A DNA stretch of 6,288 bases from JAUUZT01 sp964654015. GTDB lineage: Bacteria > Chloroflexota > Dehalococcoidia > GIF9 > AB-539-J10. Below are positions 1 through 4,920 of the stretch, in pieces. Position 1 is the stretch's first letter; each line of letters starts with the position of its first letter. A program made the position numbers and the translations under genes. A model generated the notes under the pieces. It had not been told where the DNA came from, ran no database searches, and was given only the letters and a program-made list of their open reading frames with translations. The stretch is taken from contig CAZZHQ010000139.1 in NCBI GenBank assembly GCA_964654015.1, forward strand, positions 1 through 6,288, written 5' to 3'.

Positions 1-1
1 G

Positions 2-97
2 GAAAACACACCTGTCGAAAAGCAGACAACAGCTATTCTAACAACCAATATCTCTACAATTATTGATATACTTAAGAAGGAACTAGAACCCAAATGA
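2..97 (+). CDS. Possible 3' end of an unidentified plus-strand gene (partial)
   Basis: A plus-strand frame is open from the window edge for 31 codons and stops at TGA 95-97. The end of the product reads DILKKELEPK and looks like a charged amphipathic helix, which is plausible as a protein C-terminus. The first plus frame is also open from the edge, but for only 21 codons, so openness alone is weak support. If real, the gene converges on the SDR, with 12 bp between the two stop codons. A T6 run at 98-103 follows the stop, but I found no convincing stem before it. I do not recognise the family from this tail. Thirty-one open codons can occur by chance. Confidence 0.4.
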   Translation, partial: ENTPVEKQTTAILTTNISTIIDILKKELEPK

Positions 98-109
98 TTT
101 TTTCTTCCA

Positions 110-886
110 CTAGCGCGCTAGTACTCCCCCATCTATTACAAATTCTGATCCGGTAACCCATGCGGATTCATCAGAGGCAAGGTACAAATCTATATAGGCA
201 ATATCAATTGGTTCACCAATGCGCCCAATAGGGTGACCCTGTTTCCTCTTTTCTAGGTAATCCTCAACTGACATTCCGAATTCCCTAGCCTCCTGACTTG
301 CCATTGGGGTACGAACTTCACACGGAATGACAGAATTAACTCGAATAGTATAACCTTCTTCAGCACAAGCAATTGCTACTTGTTTAGTCAGAGTTGAAAT
401 AGCACCCTTTGATGCACCGTATGCTGCCATATGGTGTGCAGCTACCTTTGCAGCGACAGATGACCTATTTACAATTGAGCAGAGTTCACCATTATTTTTC
501 ATAGCTTTAATTGCACACTTAGTTCCTAAGAAAACACCGGTTGCATTTACATCCATTATCCGGTTCCATTGCTCTAGGCTAGTCTCCTCAAATGGTACAC
601 ATACAATAATGCCAGCATTATTCACCAAGATGTTTAACTTGCCATATTTATTAATTACCTTATCGATTCCATCTGTCCAATCACTTTCTTTGGAGACATC
701 CAACTCTGCAAATATGGCCTCGCCGCCATTTTCTCTAATATCTTTAACTACCTTTTTACCCTCGGCTTCTCTGATATCAGCAATCACAACCTTAGCTCCT
801 TCCTTAGCAAATAACCTACCATCTGCTTCTCCTATTCCCATAGCGCCACCAGTTATAATTGCCACCTTGCCATCTAGTCTTCCCAC
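110..886 (-). CDS. SDR-family NAD(P)-dependent oxidoreductase
   Basis: This is a 258-residue classical short-chain dehydrogenase/reductase, a cytosolic Rossmann enzyme that interconverts an alcohol and a carbonyl. Visible motifs are TGGAMGIG at 12-19 (dinucleotide-binding glycines), Asp37 at the end of beta-2 (usually favours NAD over NADP), Asp63-Val64, NNAG at 89-92, Asn114, Ser143, Tyr156 and Lys160 (YGASK), so the Asn-Ser-Tyr-Lys tetrad is complete. The C-terminus has the usual LASDES...VTGSEFVIDGG. The EGYxIRVNSV segment is like the cyclopentanol/3-oxoacyl-ACP reductase-like branch, but the substrate cannot be assigned. The start is GTG at 886, preceded directly by an in-frame TGA (887-889), with AGGAGGT at 891-897 four bases upstream. 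Odd points are Cys189 where the family usually has Gly (PG motif) and Arg141 in the strand before Ser143. The gene looks AT-richer than the aminotransferase and may be transcribed separately. Confidence 0.95.
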   Translation of the reverse strand: MGRLDGKVAIITGGAMGIGEADGRLFAKEGAKVVIADIREAEGKKVVKDIRENGGEAIFAELDVSKESDWTDGIDKVINKYGKLNILVNNAGIIVCVPFEETSLEQWNRIMDVNATGVFLGTKCAIKAMKNNGELCSIVNRSSVAAKVAAHHMAAYGASKGAISTLTKQVAIACAEEGYTIRVNSVIPCEVRTPMASQEAREFGMSVEDYLEKRKQGHPIGRIGEPIDIAYIDLYLASDESAWVTGSEFVIDGGVLAR

Positions 887-890
887 TCAT

Positions 891-897
891 ACCTCCT
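891..897 (-). promoter_or_regulatory. Ribosome-binding site of the SDR; fixes the GTG start
   Basis: On the minus strand AGGAGGT is followed by ATGA and then GTG at 886. The ATG at 888-890 touches the Shine-Dalgarno with no spacer and is in another frame. The codon in frame before GTG is TGA. GTG is therefore the only start consistent with both the protein and the site, although a spacing of four bases is short. Confidence 0.75.
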
Positions 898-962
898 CGA
901 TACAAAGAATTCCGGTCCTGCCTATGAAGTAAATCTTCTACGTTCTTGGCTTAAAATACTTC

Positions 963-991
963 AAGATAAACACTTGTTCCCCTTCAGTCAA
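963..991 (-). promoter_or_regulatory. Candidate sigma70-type promoter for the SDR
   Basis: On the minus strand TTGACT (986-991) and TATCTT (963-968) are separated by exactly 17 bp. They match TTGACA at 5 of 6 positions and TATAAT at 4 of 6. Transcription would begin near position 956, giving a leader of about 70 nt before the GTG at 886. The site lies downstream of the aminotransferase stop and of the hairpin at 1029-1043. That order (stop, terminator, promoter, gene) suggests the SDR has its own transcription unit. It is a sequence match only. Confidence 0.45.
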
Positions 992-1024
992 CCAATAAAG
1001 GATAGCACAACTGGCCTTGCCTTG

Positions 1025-1043
1025 AAAATCCCTCTCACAGGGA
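1025..1043 (-). terminator. Weak intrinsic-terminator-like hairpin after the aminotransferase
   Basis: On the minus strand, about 20 nt after the TAA of the aminotransferase, TCCCT - GTGAG - AGGGA forms a 5-bp stem with a 5-nt loop, followed directly by TTTT (complement of 1025-1028). The stem and T run are both short, so termination would be partial at best. The position immediately behind a stop codon is its best support. Confidence 0.35.
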
Positions 1044-1062
1044 CATCAGACCCAGCTACCTA

Positions 1063-2409
1063 TTATTTCGGTTTCAGTGCTGCTATCAGCGGGTAGATGA
1101 TGTCAAGAGCCTTATCTGTCTCCTCAATGGTTATGGTGCACGGAGGACAGATTTGTATCCGGTTACCTAACCACCCCGTGATACGGGTAAAGATGCCGTT
1201 CTCGAATAGCTGTCTCCAGAGTTCCGTTTTTACCGTCGGGTCGATTGGGGCTTTACTCTGCTTATCGTTCACCAATTCAATAGCCTGAAAGACACCAAGG
1301 CCATCAACATCACCTACGCAGGGTAGCGGCAAGAATTCAGCCTCGAGGCGTTGCTTGATATGGTCGCCCACCCTAGCGGCATTTTCGACTACCCTATCTC
1401 TGATATAGATGTCCAGGGTAGCACAGGACGCCGCCGATGGGATAGGGTGTCCAGTGTAGGTAAAACCGTGAATAAGCATTTTACCCTTCAAGGCTTCATA
1501 AACCTTATCACTAATCGCTACTGCTCCATAGGGCAAAACAGCATTGGTAATTCCTTTAGCCATGGTCATGATATCTCCTTCAACACCCCAGTGTTCCGAA
1601 GCAAACATTTTCCCCGACCTGGCGAATCCAGACATGACCTCGTCAACAATGAGTAGTATGTTGTATTTCTTACATATCTCCATCACCGTTGGCCACCATT
1701 GTGGTGGAGGGACAACCTGCCCACCGGCACCTAGTATGGGTTCAGCTATAAAAGCAGCGATGCTTTCTGGCCCCTCGGCAGCGATAACTTCCTCCAGCAA
1801 ACGTAGGCTGGTTTGGCCACAGTCAGCAACATCGCCGAACATACATCGGTAGCTATATGGTGGAGGCACGTGGATAAAACCGGGTGACACCGGGCCAAAA
1901 GGGTTCTGTATGGTACCATGTCCCAGACCAGTGGCGTAAGTAGATGCCCCAGCTTGACCATGATAAGAATCATAGAGGCTAATAATTTTGTACCTGCCAG
2001 ATGATCCTTGGTTATTCCAGTATAGGCGAGCGAGCTTTATTGCTGAATCAATTGACTCCGAGCCGCCGGAAGTAAAGAAAAAGTGATTCAGGTCTCCCGG
2101 TGTAAGCTTGGCTAGTTTCTGGCCCACTTCGATGACATACGGGTTAGTGATACCGTAGAAACCGGTGACATAGTCAACCTTATTCAGCGCTTCCATCACG
2201 GCGTCTATGATCTCTTGTCGTCTATGGCCCAAATTACAGCAGACCAACTGGGACGAGAAATCAATGTACTCCTTACCCTCTGTGTCTACCAGATATATTC
2301 CATGGGTTTTTTCTATAACCATGCCCATGTTCCGACCGACTATTTCGAATGGATGGATTACATGGTCTATGTCGGCTCTAAGAAGCTCCTGTGTTCGTTG
2401 GTTCATCAT
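1063..2409 (-). CDS. Class III PLP-dependent aminotransferase (omega-aminotransferase type)
   Basis: This 448-residue cytosolic enzyme is full length for the class III aminotransferases (usually about 430-460 aa), which move an amino group, often a terminal one, from a donor to a keto acid such as pyruvate. Landmarks are DFSSQLVCCNLGH at 50-62, SGGSES at 114-119 (PLP phosphate loop), Tyr149-His150-Gly151 (ring stacking), Glu223, Asp256-Glu257-Val258 (Asp256 pairs with the PLP nitrogen), the Schiff-base Lys285 in MAKGIT, and HGFTYTGHP at 314-322 with Thr319 for the phosphate of the partner subunit. Arg409 is a plausible carboxylate-binding arginine ahead of CPPCTIT. The SQLV-type N-terminal segment and the PPPYSYRCMFG segment at 182-192 recall taurine:pyruvate and related omega-aminotransferases, but this does not fix the substrate. 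Two ATGs (2407-2409 and 2404-2406) follow AGGAGGA (2421-2427). The first is taken because the second lies further from the site. The promoter was not identified. Confidence 0.96.
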   Translation of the reverse strand: MMNQRTQELLRADIDHVIHPFEIVGRNMGMVIEKTHGIYLVDTEGKEYIDFSSQLVCCNLGHRRQEIIDAVMEALNKVDYVTGFYGITNPYVIEVGQKLAKLTPGDLNHFFFTSGGSESIDSAIKLARLYWNNQGSSGRYKIISLYDSYHGQAGASTYATGLGHGTIQNPFGPVSPGFIHVPPPYSYRCMFGDVADCGQTSLRLLEEVIAAEGPESIAAFIAEPILGAGGQVVPPPQWWPTVMEICKKYNILLIVDEVMSGFARSGKMFASEHWGVEGDIMTMAKGITNAVLPYGAVAISDKVYEALKGKMLIHGFTYTGHPIPSAASCATLDIYIRDRVVENAARVGDHIKQRLEAEFLPLPCVGDVDGLGVFQAIELVNDKQSKAPIDPTVKTELWRQLFENGIFTRITGWLGNRIQICPPCTITIEETDKALDIIYPLIAALKPK

Positions 2410-2420
2410 TCTTGTTATAT

Positions 2421-2427
2421 TCCTCCT
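2421..2427 (-). promoter_or_regulatory. Ribosome-binding site of the aminotransferase
   Basis: On the minus strand AGGAGGA is followed by 11 nt and then ATG-ATG. The spacing is long for the first ATG and longer for the second (14 nt). This favours the first Met and may lower initiation. No other start codon lies in frame between the site and the double ATG. Confidence 0.6.
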
Positions 2428-2453
2428 TTTAAATTAACTTTCCCCTATCCCTA

Positions 2454-2768
2454 TTTCCTCAGTAATGAACAAAAGGTTAAACTGGCATTTCCCATTTCAA
2501 TCCGCAATAAGGCATTCTGACCCTCATTGCATTGTCACTGATAATATATCTTTGGCAACTTATTGTCGATCTCCACTACAGGGCCCTGCAATAGCCTACT
2601 CCAAGAGTGAGCGGTGCACCACAGCCTCCAAAATCCTTGTCTATCAGTGCTGGCCAAGCTCTCCGTCAGCAAGAAGGCAATACCTTCCCTATCTCTTTTA
2701 TCTAACTGCCTGCTTGCCCTCGGGTGTGCAAAACCGGGTGATAAGCATATACACCAGTGAATCAGGTA
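2454..2768 (-). pseudogene. Possible gene remnant: one frame open for 77 then 27 codons
   Basis: On the minus strand a single frame runs 77 codons from just after a TAG (2769-2771) to a TGA (2535-2537). It continues in the same frame for 27 more codons to a TAG (2451-2453). The stretch has no ATG, only internal TTG and GTG codons, and no ribosome-binding site that I can see. The translated text includes GPVVEIDNKLPKIYYQ before the TGA and QNALLRIEMGNASL after it. That reads like protein, but the upstream part is rich in Trp, Cys and Arg and less convincing. The plus strand is also open here, so chance is a serious alternative. I recognise no family. Confidence 0.2.
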
Positions 2769-2946
2769 CTACCATGGTCCTCTCTTCGGGAAGAAGCCGT
2801 TAAGTCCGCGAATGTTGTTCTCAGGGCACTCTTCATTTTAGCTGTCTGTCCATTAGGTCACCTTCCAGCCAGGTATTTCCTGGAGGTAAATGACGGAGAG
2901 ATGGATGACATAGAAACTGATGTTCGATATGCCAAATGAGAACGCT

Positions 2947-4254
2947 TTATTTTATTATTAACCCAGGTAACCACAGCGCAAGCTGTGGGAAGACTACAAC
3001 CAATGTTAAACCAATTGCCTGAAGGGCAACGAATGGTATAACAGCACGCCAGATATCCGTCATAAGTATGTTTTTTGGAGCTAGACCCCTCATGTAAAAA
3101 GTAGCAAAACCATAAGGAGGAGTCAAGACAGCCATTTGCATATTCATAATGAAAAGGACGCCAAACCATAGAGGGTCGAAGCCTAGGGATACAACTACCG
3201 GCATATAGATTGGAGTAGCAATCATGATAATAGCATAATCATCCATAAACATCCCTAGGATGAATAGACTTAGCATCATTCCTATCAGAACAACCCAGGG
3301 ACTTGCTCCAGCGATTAGCCCTTCTATCAAATGTGCACCCCCCATGCCCATAAAAAAGCAATTGAAGCACGAGATTCCAACCATAATCCATAAAATCATT
3401 CCTATGAGTTTGGTGGTGCGGTAGCACGCGTCCTTAAGCATCCCCCAGCTAAACCTGCTGTAAACAACGGTACATATGACTGCACCAAAAGCACCTATAG
3501 CAGCGGCTTCGGTAGGAGTAGCAAGCCCTCCAAAAATCGACCCTAACACCCCAATGATGAGAACAATAGGTAGGATTATACCCTTCAACGACATGAATTT
3601 TTCCTTCCAACCTACTCTCTCTTCAGCCGGTAACGCTGGACCCATCTTCGGTTTGAGGAAACACCTTATACCTATGTAGGAAACATACAAAAAGGAGAGT
3701 ATAACCCCGGGTATTAATCCTCCAGCAAACATCCTCCCTACCGACAGTCTTGAATATACGCAAAGAAGTATCATAGGTACGCTGGGAGGAATGATTGTTC
3801 CCAGTACCCCTCCACTCATGATAGACCCCATTACCATTTGCTTATCATATTTGCGACTGAACATCTGAGGCATAGCTATGATTCCCGCAGTGACAATGCC
3901 AGCTCCCATTACTCCAACCATAGCTGCTATCGCGGTGCATATTAGCACTGTCCCCATTGCCAGACCACCCCTTATAGGGCCCATCCACTTGTGTATTGTA
4001 CTATACAGTGCATCACCTATACCTGAGCGTTCCAGTATATGCCCCATTAAGATAAACAGTGGTATAGCCACGAAGACAAAGCTCATCATGTTTTCGTGAG
4101 CGGCAATAGCTGCAATTCCCAAAGAAGAGGGTCCCCATAAAATAAGGGTAAATATCAATGCTACGCTACCCAGGGCGAAGCCAATGGGAAGCCCGGTAAC
4201 AAGCACTACCATGGCAGACAAAACCAGAATTAGGGTAATAAGCTGAATGTTCAT
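2947..4254 (-). CDS. dctM: TRAP transporter large permease (DctM type)
   Basis: This 435-residue integral membrane protein is the ion-coupled transport subunit of a tripartite ATP-independent periplasmic transporter. It consists of successive hydrophobic segments throughout, with no soluble domain, and its length is normal for DctM. Family signatures are IPLFILMG at 64-71, IIPPSVP at 154-160, ATPTEAAAIGAFGA at 245-258 and LTPPYG at 377-382, with a GMFMDDYAII segment near 334-343. A more polar loop around 201-225 (KPKMGPALPAEERVGWKEK) separates the two halves. Its ATG (4252-4254) overlaps the dctQ TGA by four bases (ATGA), so translation is probably coupled. GGAAGGA at 4261-4267, inside dctQ, gives a ribosome-binding site with 6-nt spacing. 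It is the last gene of the transporter, followed by the 537-bp gap. The family is certain and the solute is unknown. Confidence 0.97.
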   Translation of the reverse strand: MNIQLITLILVLSAMVVLVTGLPIGFALGSVALIFTLILWGPSSLGIAAIAAHENMMSFVFVAIPLFILMGHILERSGIGDALYSTIHKWMGPIRGGLAMGTVLICTAIAAMVGVMGAGIVTAGIIAMPQMFSRKYDKQMVMGSIMSGGVLGTIIPPSVPMILLCVYSRLSVGRMFAGGLIPGVILSFLYVSYIGIRCFLKPKMGPALPAEERVGWKEKFMSLKGIILPIVLIIGVLGSIFGGLATPTEAAAIGAFGAVICTVVYSRFSWGMLKDACYRTTKLIGMILWIMVGISCFNCFFMGMGGAHLIEGLIAGASPWVVLIGMMLSLFILGMFMDDYAIIMIATPIYMPVVVSLGFDPLWFGVLFIMNMQMAVLTPPYGFATFYMRGLAPKNILMTDIWRAVIPFVALQAIGLTLVVVFPQLALWLPGLIIK

Positions 4255-4760
4255 GATAAATCCTTCCCAAAGGCTGATAAGATGTCTCGCCAGAATTTAG
4301 GTATACCTGCAAGTAGTAATAGAAAGGTTGCTACAGGGATTATCATTTTGAACGGGTACCAAGGAGGTGACCAGGCAGAGGCTGTATGTTCAAGTACCGT
4401 AAGTGAACGATACGCCATCTCCCATCCCTGCCACAGTACGATAGCACAGAAATAGAAGAAAAGCGGTGCTGTAATAAGGTCTACAATGGCTCTAGTTTTA
4501 GGAGAGAAACGTGCATGAACCACATCCATTCTGACATGCCCGTCGACGAGGAGAATCCATGCCCCAGCCATCATACCGTTGAAAGCAAACAAGTACATAC
4601 CTGTCTCGTGAGCAAAGAGAGTGGGCCTATTGCATACATACCTCATTATAACTTCATATACCAGTATTAAACACATAGGGATAAGAATGAAACTTACTCC
4701 CTTTCCTATCCATTCACTTATATTGTCAATAATCCGACAGAGAGCTGACATTTTCTTCAT
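4251..4760 (-). CDS. dctQ: TRAP transporter small permease (DctQ type)
   Basis: This is the small membrane subunit that pairs with DctM and docks the binding protein. From the chosen start it is 169 residues with four hydrophobic segments, as usual for the family. Motifs are YEVxxRY at 35-41, Ala50-His51-Glu52 (W/F-A-x-E signature), GHVRMD at 74-79 and the late ASAWSPPWYPFK segment that leads into the last membrane helix. A longer frame opens at a TTG (4779-4781), but the ATG at 4758-4760 is preferred. It has AGGAG (4767-4771) six bases upstream, and that site would lie inside the coding sequence of the longer form. It begins MKKMSALC. The stop overlaps the dctM start by 4 bp. It lies 160 bp downstream of the binding-protein gene, across a spacer with two hairpins. 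Confidence 0.95.
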   Translation of the reverse strand: MKKMSALCRIIDNISEWIGKGVSFILIPMCLILVYEVIMRYVCNRPTLFAHETGMYLFAFNGMMAGAWILLVDGHVRMDVVHARFSPKTRAIVDLITAPLFFYFCAIVLWQGWEMAYRSLTVLEHTASAWSPPWYPFKMIIPVATFLLLLAGIPKFWRDILSAFGKDLS

Positions 4761-4766
4761 CGCCTT

Positions 4767-4771
4767 CTCCT
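4767..4771 (-). promoter_or_regulatory. Ribosome-binding site that decides the dctQ start
   Basis: AGGAG on the minus strand is followed by AAGGCG and then ATG at 4760. The 6-nt spacing is near ideal. The upstream TTG (4781) has no comparable site and would add seven residues (MRCEEKA) with no family counterpart. Confidence 0.8.
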
Positions 4772-4805
4772 CACACCGCAAACCATCAGCTATTTCCCCT
4801 CTCTG

Positions 4806-4833
4806 CTCTCTCTGTTACAGAAGGCAGAGAGAG
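4806..4833 (-). promoter_or_regulatory. Intercistronic hairpin with two alternative registers (dctP-dctQ)
   Basis: CTCTCTCTG (4806-4814) and CAGAGAGAG (4825-4833) are perfectly complementary over 9 bp with a 10-nt loop. Because the left side carries two adjacent copies of the element, the right arm can pair instead with 4796-4806 at 10 of 11 positions, giving a larger loop. There is no T run behind it. The likely role is to protect the upstream dctP mRNA from exonucleases or to slow entry into dctQ. This role is inferred from position. Confidence 0.45.
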
Positions 4834-4850
4834 GAAACGCTTTATTTTCA

Positions 4851-4869
4851 AAAGAGGCTTCACCTCTTT
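4851..4869 (-). terminator. Attenuator-like hairpin behind the binding-protein gene
   Basis: On the minus strand, 51 nt after the dctP TAA, AAAGAGG - TGAAG - CCTCTTT forms a perfect 7-bp stem with a 5-nt loop. It is followed by TGAAAATAAAG, so the T run is only four bases and partly inside the stem. This would terminate weakly or act as a 3' stabiliser. It would let dctP transcripts outnumber dctQM transcripts, which fits the known need for excess binding protein in binding-protein-dependent uptake. Confidence 0.45.
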
Positions 4870-4920
4870 AGTACACCTTTAATAAACATCTTCTACTAGC
4901 ATAGTCACAGCTATAGCTTA

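Larger units (their letters stand above)
2410..2946. other. 537-bp gap between dctM and the aminotransferase; no convincing gene
   Basis: I see no gene with a start, ribosome-binding site and recognisable product here, no tRNA-like cloverleaf and no strong terminator behind dctM. Two small inverted repeats are present: CCAGG-TATTT-CCTGG at 2869-2883 and GAAGG-CAATA-CCTTC at 2673-2687. Neither is followed by a clear T run on the minus strand. One minus-strand frame is open over 2538-2768 and again over 2454-2534 (see the separate entry). A gap of this size inside an otherwise tight locus suggests that the aminotransferase has its own promoter, or that a gene once lay here and decayed. Confidence 0.6.

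Noticed and set aside
2535..2537. TGA read as selenocysteine joining the two open segments in the gap
   Set aside because: No start codon, no convincing SECIS-like hairpin seen directly after it, and no recognised selenoprotein motif around it.
2465..2803. Plus-strand 112-residue frame in the dctM-aminotransferase gap
   Set aside because: It has no ribosome-binding site, a low-quality composition and no recognisable domain. The gap is open on both strands, so openness is not evidence of coding.
2869..2883. CCAGG-TATTT-CCTGG as a terminator behind dctM
   Set aside because: On the minus strand it is followed by CTGGAAGG and no T run, so it does not fit an intrinsic terminator.
2858..3169. Minus-strand 103-residue frame overlapping the end of dctM
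   Set aside because: It overlaps the well-supported C-terminal part of DctM, including LTPPYG, in another frame. It is a shadow.
4761..4781. Longer DctQ starting at the TTG 4779-4781
   Set aside because: The ATG at 4760 has a well-spaced AGGAG, and the extra residues MRCEEKA are encoded by the ribosome-binding site itself.
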